A DNA stretch of 64,000 bases from Przewalskia tangutica (lineage: Eukaryota > Streptophyta > Magnoliopsida > Solanales > Solanaceae), in NCBI GenBank assembly GCA_029844215.1, contig CM056740.1, positions 22,053,873 through 22,117,872 of the forward strand, written 5' to 3'. Positions 47,034-58,117 of the stretch are shown in pieces; the stretch's first letter is position 1, and every line of letters starts with the position of its first letter. Below the pieces are notes generated by a model. That model was not told the DNA's origin and searched no databases. It saw nothing but the letters and a program-made list of their open reading frames with translations. The position numbers were made by a program, and so were the translations under genes.

Positions 47034-48233
47034 CTAATCATAGGCCCACCGCAGGCGCATAATCGTAGGCGCGATGAACCACCATCGATCCAGAGGGTCA
47101 GTCGTAACATCCGTGCTACCTTGGCCGGACAGTTCCTCGCAAATGGCCCCGCTGGCCGCAAAATAACAAGCTCCCCGCACCACGACACTCCCAAATGCGG
47201 TCTACCACATCGACCACACCGAGGTAGGGTGACCGATCCGCCAACACCCTTACTTCTCGAAACTCAACCTCGAGCCCTCGACCGCTTCCCGAATACTCAA
47301 GGTTGTGGAGGACCACTGCATCGGGCGGAGGTACAAAACGAGTAAGCAGCTGATGCGGTCCGCCTCGAAAGTCACCAGGACCTCGTTGTTCGCCTCTTCG
47401 CTGATTCGTCATTCCGCCGACCTCCGTGCCTCACATCCCAGTCAGATGAGCTCGCACGCGGCAATGTCCATGCCCTACCAAGAGCTACTCCCGAACATGC
47501 CTCGACATGTAATCATCGAGCCTCAGAACATATCGTGCACTCGATCCTCTATACTAGCTACCAACGCTGGACGCACGCCAATGAGTCGAACTCACATTGT
47601 ACTCCCGAATCAGACGCCCGCCTCGTCTAAGCATCAAAATCTGTTTACCGCGTTCTCCTCATCCGCGAGGCAAGAAGTGCGTGAGGAAAGCCCCAAAACT
47701 CATCCCATACTGGAGGTGCATGCTCTCCCGAAAGCTCCTATGAATCAAACCAATCGATCGCGGTATCACGCACCGACGCGAACCAAAGGTCACTGACTCG
47801 GTCTCAAGCCTTGATCACCCGCATGATCCGTCAGAATCGCCGGATGAACTCTCGCGATCATCCTCGTGCCTCGACCCATAAAACTCGCGGCTACAACTCG
47901 TAAAGTCCCGCACCTCAAACTATTCGCTCGGGGTGAACCATCGGTGCATCGAATCGAATCGCCGTGATTCAAATTTATCTCATATTCGCCACGACTCGCC
48001 AGAATCGGGCCATCTCTTGTAACCCATCTCTCCGCTCGCATCGTGGACCGAGGCTCGTGTATCGCGGTCTCGGCAGCCATTGCCGCGCTTCTAACCTCTG
48101 GGCCGGGCGGCGTCACAAAACCCGCCGTCAAGCACAACCCTGCATCGACCGCTCGCGCCAGCATTCTCTCAGATCCCACTAGCGCCTCCTCGGCTGCCTT
48201 GCCCTTCTGGCACTGGTTGCCTGGCGGAGGCAT
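47034..48233 (-). pseudogene. gag of element D
   Basis: The start codon is at 48233-48231 and the stop near 47036-47034, about 1.2 kb, the longest gag here. In reverse sense a GDFRGGPHQ segment lies near 47350-47370, followed by RCGRC-type cysteines and one knuckle (FCGQRGHLR, near 47130-47160). Only one knuckle segment is present, as in O. Frames are mixed and no continuous ORF exists. Confidence 0.75.
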
Positions 48234-48417
48234 AATCGTAAAAACGAGATACGTCGAGGGGTCCAACTTACAACACACTTCTAAGGCACGATCTCTGAAT
48301 GAAGAATGGAAACTAATCCTAAATGTCTCAGCCTCTCGATTATAGATGTGGTGCACAACACATCGATAATCAAGACTCTACTAGACACGGTGCAGAGACA
48401 CTTTCCGAGGATTAATC

Positions 48418-48428
48418 GCTCGATACCA
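48418..48428 (-). other. PBS of D
   Basis: GCTCGATACCA, with the same CG-for-CTG difference as in C. It is 4 nt from the LTR at 48433. Confidence 0.75.
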
Positions 48429-49472
48429 CTTTTGTAACGACCCGCCCCGGCCCGTTATCGTGCCTTATCCTGCACCCTAGTGACACAACATCGAGAGAAC
48501 CAATGGAAAATAAAACTTTAAACAAGAAACAAGATATTTATCATAAAGGTGCCAACCCAACGGTTACCTTCCAATAACATATATAAATACAACTCTTACA
48601 AAACGCAGCTTTAATCCTTTTTTACAAACCCCGCCACAACAAAGATTTCTGCACTTAAGATTTACAACAACTATGACGGACAGGCTCGCCATACCCCGAA
48701 TGTACAAGAACCTACAACTCAGTGGAACACATACCAAAAGATAAGCCTCCGAGAACGGAGCTTCCCAAAACGCTGAATCGAGATCCTAAGAGCGAGGATC
48801 CACGACCGATGTACTCTACCGCAGATTGAACGCAGCCCGGGCGAGGTCGATAACAGTACCAAGTATGTGAAATCAGAAATATCAGAATGAAATCATACTA
48901 GTCTATATAAAGCAGAGACATGTATGATAACCAAACTACGATCACAACATAAAAGCGAATATGTCGATGTGACTCACGCCTCAAGTCATCACTCAAATAT
49001 AACTATGGGTCTCACGCCCACAACATCAATCATGTTCGCATCATGGCCGCATGCCCCGACTGCAGACGGTGTAGACATGTCCATGATGCAACAATAATAC
49101 CAATGCCCCATGGCCACATGCCCCGAATTCTACCGGTGTAGACACGTCCATGTGACATCAACAATAATATATTGGGTGATCAACCCCGCCGCACGCCACA
49201 TGCCCCGAATTCTACCTCGGTGTAGACATGTCCATGTAACCATAATAACAATATATCGGTAATCAACCCGCCGCACGGCCGCATGCCCCGAATCGTGACG
49301 TGTAGACATGTCCACGTGACATCAACAACAAGACGGAATCAAAATGGAAACATACCCGTGGAATTCTCCATCACCGCCAAAGACGCCCAAGTAAGTTCTC
49401 AACAAGTCGACCGCCTCTATCGAGACGCCAGAATACGTAAATACCACACTTGCACAACAAAGGCTATCATCA

Positions 49473-49540
49473 CAAGCATAGGCAAGTTTCACAACAACAA
49501 GCATAGGCAAGTTTCACAACAACAAGCATAGGCAAGTTTC
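49473..49540 (-). repeat. 25-bp array, three units (D right LTR)
   Basis: Units start at 49473, 49498 and 49523, the same unit and copy number as at 43834. This shows the array was present before D inserted. Confidence 0.92.
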
Positions 49541-51258
49541 ACACAACTCAAGGTACTTTCATTTTATGCCAAAGTCCGGGTTTTTAACCCCAAAGTACTA
49601 CATACGTCAAGTTCTTTTAAAAGAGGTCCATTACTATTATAAAAGTCACCCGATACCCGTAGTATTAGAATGACCAACCCACATTCCTTTTCAAAATCAA
49701 GTAACAACATTCTTTTTCCTAAGTTCCCGTTTGCCTAGTTTCAATTACTCAAGCTTCTCATTTTCAAATGGTTTCATAGTTCCCAAACTTAATCACTTGA
49801 TTCCTTTTTAGAACAATTGAGTAATATATGTCTCACGCGTGAGTAGGTTATTCTTGTTTACAACATTCTTATTACTGACCATGATCTAGAAAATGTAATA
49901 TCATTTTGTCTCATCTTAGTTTCTATGCAGATGGAGGTTTCTACTGGTTTTAATACGATACATCATTATTCAATACATTTTCCTTTATTAACGCTGCAGG
50001 GTCCTGTCGATACACATTCCGATTTCCAAATCAAGAAACATTATCCCTTTAAATAAAACCAAGTGTTACTCTCCTTCAAAACGATTTATAAATCTTTTGA
50101 AATACATCAAGTTCTTTATTATGACTTAGCCGCTTATAATTCACATCGCTTAAAACCACACAAGATTTTTCTTACCTACATAAAGTCGTTATAACCGACT
50201 TCCCATAAAGCCGTTATAACACTTTATGTTTTAAGAACAATCAAACACGCTTAACACATGTACGCTCACCGCACTACATAGTTCACACATATCATGCTAG
50301 AAGAGATAGGAAGAGGTTCACATACCTCGCGACGATTTATCGACAATAAGCAAAATGCTCCAAGTACTACAACCTTGCTAGCCCTTTCCACTCCTCGAGT
50401 AGAATACGCTACTCTTAGTACTTTCACCTATAAAGGTCACAACGTCTATTAACCCCAAAACACAAGTTACTATCTTTCTACGTAAAATTCGCAAAGACTC
50501 TCCTCTCCCGCAACAACAGAAATCTCTCCTCTATCGCGGCCGGCTACCAAGACAACCAGGGGGTTTACACGCCTAACCTGACGTGTACAATTCTACTCGA
50601 AATACTACACAAGTTCATCGCAATACACCCTATGTAAATACAATTGATTCGATTCTTTATTCTTCAGGCTTAAGTCAAAAAGACATTGCCGAATACTAAG
50701 TATAGTTCCATATATAGTATACTTCAACTATATATTCTAACAAACATGTAATTTCCAATTACAATAGAGGGACAAGATAATACCTCGATAAGCCCAAAAT
50801 TATCCAAGTTATAATGTCGATCCTGAGCAAGGTTTAGCTCCTACTACGTGCGCTCCAAACAACCCTTAGAAGTTCTAACCAACTTCTACTCAAAAACTTC
50901 AACCAACTATGAAGATTTCCTTAGGGTTTCGGTTTGAGACTAAAAAGGACAAAAGGTAGTATTTACGGACTCTACGTATAGAGGTATCTTTGGAATACTA
51001 CAAGGTACAAGGCTAAGGTATTTTGGGCATTATAACAATACTAGGAGAAGTATTTCAATGCCACAAGGGAGGGGTATTATACGAAAATAACTAGGCTAGT
51101 GTGGTACCCCACGCTAGCACCACAAAGGGGGAGGGGAGGCTCTCGCCACAAGGCCACACAAGGGGAGGAGAGGCTAGGACGAGAACAACACAACGGGGGG
51201 AAAGAGTTTTCAAGACTTAGAATGAATTGAGGGATGAAGAAAACCTTCAAGCAAGGGG

Positions 51259-51266
51259 TATTTATA
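51259..51266 (-). promoter_or_regulatory. LTR TATA box (D right LTR)
   Basis: TATTTATA, partner of 45597-45604. In the right (5') LTR this would drive the element's genomic RNA. Confidence 0.6.
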
Positions 51267-51948
51267 GGGCACCAACGGACAAGATCAAGCCATGTGGGGC
51301 AAGTGGATGGCCAAGATTGGCACAAGTGCACCCTAACCTACTCCTTAAATCCCTCACAAAACAAAGACCCAAGAAAAGGGCCTCAAAACCCTCCTAGCCG
51401 TGGCCCTCTTTACCGTCCAATGAGGGTGACAAGTGTCACCCTCCCGTTGGTCCAAAAATGTTTCGTCTCTCGGAAAAATCCGCAAAAATACAAAACGACA
51501 TAGCCGGAATTTTCCCTTCGCAAGTTACGCAAAACGTTTCGTCGAAAAACGACTCTAACCGGGTGTTGTGCACATTTGTCATTCGGCAATGCCACCTAGG
51601 CGGGGGTGACACGTGTCACCCTCCTATTGGCCCTCAAAAAACGTCTTCCGAAAAATATCCACAAGGGCCAAAATCTCGAAAACAAAGTGGCCCCACAAAA
51701 CCAGAATTTCTCCCGTGGGCCCCACGTGACCATTTCCGAAAATAAAATCTCAAAATTCTAATATAATCTATGAAGTCCAAATACCAAATCTGGGAATCCA
51801 ATTCCCATTAACGAACCTTTTTCTTCACAAATAACCGGAAACTTTTCCGTCGAAAACTCACATCTTTCTTTCTTTTCAAAATTTCTGCCGTACTCTCGTA
51901 CGTACGTCCTCACATACATACCCTGCAACTACGGGGTATAACAGATTT

Positions 51949-52405
51949 GTTCGATACTTATTCTCATTTCCGAAATCAATACAAGGCTTTCATAAACAAT
52001 TAAGTAAACCGTTCCTTTTATCTCTCTTAAGTCGTTAAACCTAACTTCCCATAAAGCTAGTATAACTCTTAAGCTTTTAAAACCAAGTATTACTCTTCTT
52101 TCACAAACGATTCTTAATTCTTTTGAAATACTTCATGATTCTTATTATTTAAAACTCAAGTCAAAAGACATCGAAGTAAAACCACGTTCAGTTAACACAC
52201 GTACGTCTACCGTACTATATATATTCTTTTAAAATATCATGCTCAAGAGGATAGGAAGAATCACATACCTCCTCGAAATCCACCGCCAAGTCGAATATGT
52301 CGCGCAGAGTATCAACCTATAATAGTCAAATACGCCTATCAACGTCTAGACTACTCGTAGAATATTCTAAGCGAACGTTCTTATTTCTACGGAATTGGGC
52401 AAAGA
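51949..52405 (-). repeat. C right (5') LTR, second part
   Basis: It resumes C's LTR after D; it matches 24355-24729 and 37141-37215 of the left LTR, so it spans the site where B inserted on the other side, here undisturbed. It is cut by E near GGGCA at 52397-52401. Confidence 0.85.
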
Positions 52406-53029
52406 TCACACGACCCGCCCGGCTCGTGGATCGTGCCTTACCCCGGGCACCCCAGTGATGCAACATCAGAGTAATCAGCGGAATTTAAAACAACCAAGAT
52501 ATGAAACAGTATAAATGAGACACAGTTTCTGAGAAAAGGGTGCCTTTCGGCATATATATATATAAATACCCAAAATGAACAGTTACATCCCAACCTTACA
52601 ACAGGTCTACAGACCTCTAAGAGTTTAAAACAACAATGGCAGGACAGGGCCCCGCCATACCCCTGAATGCAAATATCTACAACGACAGGGGACCATACCA
52701 AAATGCTAAGCTTCCGGAGAAACGAAGCTTTTCCCACGCTGAAACGGTGATCCTAAGAACGGGGATCAACAGGAGGAGTACCTCTACCTGCGGCATGAAC
52801 GCAGCCCCCCGAAGGAGGTCAGTACAACAGGTACCAAGTATGTGAAACTGTAAAGTACTTTAAATGAAATCAAAGTATTTTAAAACCATTTGCAAATATA
52901 ATTAGTTTAATTTGCACATAGTACCACATCACAAACAAGAGCAATAACAGGTAAACTGTAACAGGTCTTTCCTAGGCCGCGAATGATCGAAGCAAGGTTA
53001 ATCGCCCATAGTATCATTATGCATGCCTA

Positions 53030-53290
53030 GCCCTGGACTCCCGCAGTCCGCATAGGTCACACATAGACCCGCATGAGGTATTCCTCGCGACGGGGCAGCT
53101 GACCCCTGCACTACCGACTTCCGCAGCCCGCATAGCCTCAAAAGACCGCATAGTCACAAAGACCGCATAGGGCATCCCCCGCATCAGGCTAATACACCCG
53201 GAATGATCAATCCTGGAGCATACCGCTGCTCCGCATAGTCATACAGACCGCATAGGCCGTAAAGACCCGCATCAAGGGGGGCAAGCCCTC
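53030..53290 (-). repeat. GC-rich CCGCATA-motif island in E LTR
   Basis: Many irregular copies of CCGCATAG followed by TCACA or CCTCA and AGAC. Equivalent islands lie at 2850-3130, 10140-10400, 23400-23720, 28900-29240, 34480-34800 and 58720-58960. In LTR sense they read CTATGCGG. Confidence 0.75.
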
Positions 53291-55016
53291 GGTAAAATAA
53301 GTCAAGGGGGTATGTGATATAATAACAGTACAACAGTCTTAACGTTTAACAACGTAAGCACAACAAGAATAACATCACAAGACACTAACACACGTAGTAT
53401 CATAACCTGAGTACTTATCAAAACAGCAGGAAGGTATCACAAGGTTATTACCAGCAAAACATAGACAAGCTAACCACACAAGGTACTTTAATGTTTATGA
53501 TAACAAAACCAAGTTCTATCTTCAAGTACTACATACATTAATTCTTTAAGAGGTCCATTTCTTTTATAAAGGTCACCCGATACCCGTAGTAATAGAGTGA
53601 CTAACATTTTTAGGTAAACCAGAACACTTTCCTTTTTATAAATCAAGTAACAACATTCTTTCTAAACGTTCAAGTTTGCCTAATTTTTAATACTAAAGTT
53701 TCTCATTTTCGAAAGGTTTCATAGTTCATAGTTTAATCACTTAATGATGTAATTCTTCTTTAAAAAGATTTGAGAAACATATGCCTTATATGTGAGTAGG
53801 TTATTCTTATTTATAACAATCTGATTAAAGCAGTCATGATCTAGGAAATATCATTTTGTCTCATCTTAGCTCCTATGCAGATGGAGGTTTCTACTGGTTA
53901 ATAATATCTTATTAGTCAATACATTTTCCTTTATTAACGCTGCTGTGGTTTGTCGATACTCATTCTGATTTCCGAAATCAGTAAAACATTATTCCTTTTA
54001 AAAACCAAGTACTCATTACTCACGAATGAGGTTTCACACAAAATTCATATTAATTTAATTAAGTCAAGTCTCTTATCTTTTAAGATCAAGAAATCATTCG
54101 TTTTATTTCTCTTAAGCCGTTATACCTAACTTCCCATAAAGCTAGTATAACTCTTAAGCTTTTTAAAACCAAGCGTTACTCTTCTTTCAAAAACAGTTCT
54201 TAATTCTTTTGAAATACTTCAAGGTTCTTATTATTCAGGCTTAAGTCAAAAGACATTGCCGTATAACTACGTTCAGTTAACACACGTACGCTCACCGCAC
54301 TATATATATATTCTTCAAAATATCATGCTCAAGAGTATAGGAAGAATCACATACCTTCTCGCGAAATCCACCGCCAAGTTGAATATGTCGCGCAGAGAAT
54401 CGACCTATAATATCAAATCGCCTATCAACGCTAGATCAGATCGCATAAAGCTCTAAGCAGAGGGTTCGCTATTCTATGGACATTTGGGCAGCACTTCCCT
54501 ACCCGGTAAACTATACAGTCTACGGTAATACAGTCCTATGTGAGTACAGTTCAATTATTCTTCTTTTATACCCTTCTACGGTGATAACAGTTCATTTCTA
54601 TTCTGTAATATCCTTCTAAGTATTTAATACTTATTCCTAGACTTCTACAGTAAGTATATTCTAATTACAAAGGGAGGATAAGGTTATTTACCTCGATAAG
54701 CCCAATATTATCCAAGTATAAACGTCGATCCTGAGCGAGGTTTAGCTCCTAAATGCACGCTCCGATAGCCCCAAGAACCCTTAGAAGTTCTACACCTACT
54801 TCTACTCAAATACTATAAGGGATTTGGGCTAGGGTATTTTGGGCATTATAACAATACTTGGAAGACAACATTTCTACCAAGGGGGGTAGTGTTTCGGCTA
54901 GGGCTTGCTTTAGAGGGGGGGGGGGGGAGGTGTTGGACGAAAACACAACAAGAAAGGGGAGGGATTTTTAACACTTAGAAAATATTTGGATGAAGAAGTT
55001 CATCAACATGGAGGGG

Positions 55017-55024
55017 TATTTATA
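55017..55024 (-). promoter_or_regulatory. LTR TATA box (E left LTR)
   Basis: TATTTATA following GGGG. Partner at 60713-60720. Confidence 0.6.
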
Positions 55025-55421
55025 GGTCAAGCATTGGCCAAGATGATGCCAAGTGCAAGGCAAGTGTAGGGTGAGGATTTAGGCAAATGTCCACTCTATC
55101 TACTACATCAAAAATATCCTACCAACTCCTTGACAAAAACCAACCCAATCGGCCACCCTTTACCGCTTCAACGTCTTCAACGAGGGTGACAAGTGTCGCC
55201 CTCTCGTTGGTCCAAAATGTTTCGTCTCTCGGAAAAAATCCGCAAAAATTAGAAATGACATAGCCGTAATTTATCCTACGCGAGTTGTGTAGAACGTTTC
55301 GTCGAAAAACGACTCTAATCGGGTGTTGTGCACAAAGTGAAATTCGGCCCTTACATACTTTAAGCTTCAACTTTTCTACTTACGTCCTTACGTACATACT
55401 CTGGAATTACGGGGTATAACA

Positions 55422-55456
55422 TTCTCCCCTCCTTAGAAACATTCGTCCCGAATGTT
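55422..55456 (-). promoter_or_regulatory. Polypurine tract and hairpin of E
   Basis: TTCTCCCCTCCTT at 55422-55434 next to the LTR, then AACATTCG-TCC-CGAATGTT at 55438-55456. Confidence 0.85.
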
Positions 55457-55599
55457 CCTTCTAAGTCTCAAAACAAACATGCGCCAGTGTAGTCTTCACT
55501 ACTATACTTACGAGAACAATCCTGCCACACCTGGCCACTGAAACACCTGCGCAAATACTTACATCCAAGTCTACGAGGAAACACCTCTAACATCACAAA

Positions 55600-56480
55600 A
55601 GCCTTTACCCGAGGCCTAAAATATACTCCCTTCGCACCTTCTCCTTTACAAAGAAATGATCACATCTCTGCTCGCAATATATGCTCGCTTTTTCCCTTAC
55701 GCGTCGTACCCTTCTCGTACACTCGAACTCTTTCTCATAACTTACCATATTCTTGTTACTGCTTCCTGTTTCCGAAATCTCTTGGGTTACTATCTCCAAC
55801 TTGGTCATCATTAACTGAGAACACTCTGGATGGATCTCCGGTACTTTCCCGAACATAACGACACGAAAGACTGGACGCACTGCCTCCCACGTTGGACGGC
55901 AATGCCAACTATAGGCAACCTGGCCTATCCTTCATATGATCTGCAAAGGCCCAAAGTAACTCGGGCTAAGTTTCCTCTGTTTCTCCAAAACTCGTCACAC
56001 CCTAACCACATTCTGCTGAAACCGGTATGAACCAACTATCAGAACCCTGCTTACATCGAATCAATCGACCGACAAACTCACACTAGCGCTTATAAAAGGC
56101 TCCCTACGGCGACACCCGAATACTGAAACGGTAGCTATAATATATACTCAACAAGAGGCGAAGAGTCCTTACAGCTACCCCCGAAATCCAAACACTGGCC
56201 TGAGGGTGAATGCGACACTGAGATTCACCTGAGTTCCTAACCTTGCCTGGTAACACCTCTAGAAAAGAAACAGCTATAACTTGGACTCCACTGTCTGCCA
56301 TAAGGTGAAGGTAGGCACCCCGTGCAGCCTTACAACCTTCCTGAAATAATCATCTCGCAACTTACTACTGAGTACACGGTTTGAATAAAAGATAAGATGG
56401 GCTGACCTCATCGGCCCGACTACTGGTCGAATGCATCCACGAATTCGTACGATGGTTAACTTAAGCTTGGGCCTAACACC
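55600..56480 (-). pseudogene. E: integrase remnant after gag (core end and GPY/F module)
   Basis: In reverse sense, 55944-55970 encodes KLSPSYFGP, followed by RIGQVAY and VRPVFRVVM. This is the GPY/F module of gypsy integrase and matches element A near 8063-8185. Upstream in the element (56090-56410) are pieces corresponding to VRLHGVP, SDxGxQ and a LGTQVNLS-like stretch of the integrase core, in shifting frames. A stop interrupts the GPY/F module. Protease, RT and RNase H are absent. An open stretch 55605-55880 follows but has no function I can assign. Confidence 0.78.
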
Positions 56481-56981
56481 CTTGTGACCCTAACACAAAG
56501 CGGGACCACCACAAACTGACCCCACCACCATACAGGCCGCGGGTCGATCCGCCACATGGCCTCAACCCGACCCGGCAACGCGCAAAACACTAGCTCCCTG
56601 ATCCGGAACAATCTCACTAATCACGTTACGAAAACCTAGCGGTCTTCTAAGCTCAACTACCCTCTTTCATTTCACATCACTCAGGGATTTATCCCACAAA
56701 AACATCTCACGTAAACTATGCACTTCGATAAGGGTCAAACATGAAATGATTCTTTCACCAAAGATGGCCTCGCCTCTAAGGTCTCTACGTATAATATTCT
56801 AAGGCTCCCACTTTTCTATCCCCCAATCTTACCTGGTTAACTAACCAAAATTTCTAATCACAATAACACAATGCTAACCGAAAATAATACTTAAGATATT
56901 CACATCTTACGATACATATAAATCTCTAAAGGGTTAAGGATATACCTGTATCTACGCGGCACTTCCCCTAGGTCGTTCTAA

Positions 56982-57911
56982 TCAATCCCGCCCTGCTGGG
57001 CGCATAGCTGGGGAAAGTGATGAACTATCCACTGATCCTGAAGGCTGAGTCTCTACATCCCCGCCAACTCTGGTTGGACAATTTCTCGCAAAATGGCCCT
57101 GCTGGCCGCAAGAAAAACAAGCTGTCGCAGAAGCACGACACTCCCCACGATGACATCGACCACAATGGCCACACCGAGGTGGGGGTGGCCTCCTCTGGCT
57201 AACACCCCTTCCTCTCCGCACCACCAATCCGCAATCGACCGTAGGCGAGTCCTCCTACTGCATCCTTCCTCAGAACATCCTCGCCATACGGCCCGACGGC
57301 CGCAAGTAAAACAAGCACCAGTAAAGAGACGACATCCCCCGGGATGACGCCTGCCACATCGTGAACACTGAGGAAAATCAACCTCGTGGAGGGACACTGC
57401 ATCGGGCGAGGCGCACGTCTAATTCTGCCACGAGGCGGTTCGCCTCGAGAGTTACCAAATGATCCACGCCAATCGGGCCTCTTCGCGATCTTGGTTAATC
57501 TGTCGATCTCTACATCTCTCAGCCCGCTGCACATAATCCTGAACGCAAGCCCGACTCATTCCTGACTGAAGAGCTACTTCTTCACAACCCTTCTTTAGAT
57601 AATCATCAATATCCTTGGTATACCGGTACATAAAATACTCTCTGGCTGCCAAATCCCTTGCTAGTAACAGGGCCGTCTCCTTCCAATCCATATTTTCTGC
57701 TCCAAGCCGTGGAACTGAAGGTCCAGATGTCATGGCCGCAGTAGGAACTGCTGCCGCTGTGCCAAACTCTGCTGCCGCCGCGACGCCTCGTAACTCCTCG
57801 CGTGAAGCATCACCTCAGTGATGATTGGGCCTGCGTCTTCTAACTCTCTCAACTCCACTCGCGGCTCCTACCGCTTTGCGCTTCTCGCCCGAAGTTGCTG
57901 GCGCGAGGCAT
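56982..57911 (-). pseudogene. gag of element E, with two zinc-knuckle segments
   Basis: The start codon is at 57911-57909. The middle is open at 57733-57452 (LARDLAAREYFMYRY, then EEVALQSGMSRACVQDYV, RQINQDREE). The first nucleocapsid segment, CSRCGRRHPGGC...CFTCGR, lies near 57280-57370. The second, CGHCGRCHRGEC...CFSCGQQGHFARNC, lies near 57070-57170. The tail SSSLSPAMRPAG and a stop at 56984-56982 follow. It is the best preserved gag in the window, but frameshifts still separate the blocks. Confidence 0.82.
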
Positions 57912-58101
57912 CACCGGTAAAGGAAAGGAATACGTTAGAGGGTCCAACTTATAACACGACTCTAAAGCACGATCTCGAGTGAGAAGAATGGAAACCAATC
58001 CTAAATATCCTATAGCCTCACGATTATTGGTGTGGTGCACAACACACCGATAATCAAGACTCTACTAGATACGATGCTCAGACACTTTCCGAGGATTAAC
58101 T

Positions 58102-58113
58102 GCTCTGATACCA
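58102..58113 (-). other. PBS of E
   Basis: GCTCTGATACCA, the exact complement of TGGTATCAGAGC, 4 nt from the LTR at 58118. Confidence 0.85.
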
Positions 58114-58117
58114 CTTT

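Larger units (their letters stand above)
42785..51943 (-). mobile_element. Element D: minus-strand gag-only gypsy element (9.2 kb)
   Basis: The ends are TGTAACGACTCG at 42785 and GGGGTATAACA at 51943, with TSD GATTT at 42780-42784 and 51944-51948. The LTRs are 42785-46253 and 48433-51943, about 3.5 kb each. The internal region is only 2.2 kb: PBS, gag, a short region, hairpin, PPT. Its TGTAACG terminus distinguishes it from B, C and E. It is the short-internal type, like O. Confidence 0.93.
48433..51943 (-). repeat. D right (5') LTR
   Basis: It starts TGTAACGACCCG and ends GGGGTATAACA. It has arrays at about 49040-49320 (85-bp type) and 49473-49540 (25-bp type), and a TATA box (reverse) at 51259-51266. 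It matches the left LTR closely in AT-rich parts. Confidence 0.9.
52406..55421 (-). repeat. E left (3') LTR
   Basis: It pairs with 58118-61120. The AT-rich part 53370-55420 is almost identical to 59045-61120. The GC-rich part 53030-53290 with CCGCATAG motifs differs by many small gaps. TATA box (reverse) 55017-55024. Confidence 0.9.

Noticed and set aside
47790..48356. 188-codon open frame on the minus strand at the start of D's gag
   Set aside because: It runs from the leader into gag in one frame but starts upstream of the conserved gag ATG (48233-48231), and its frame leaves the gag homology. I count it as part of the broken gag locus, not a separate gene.
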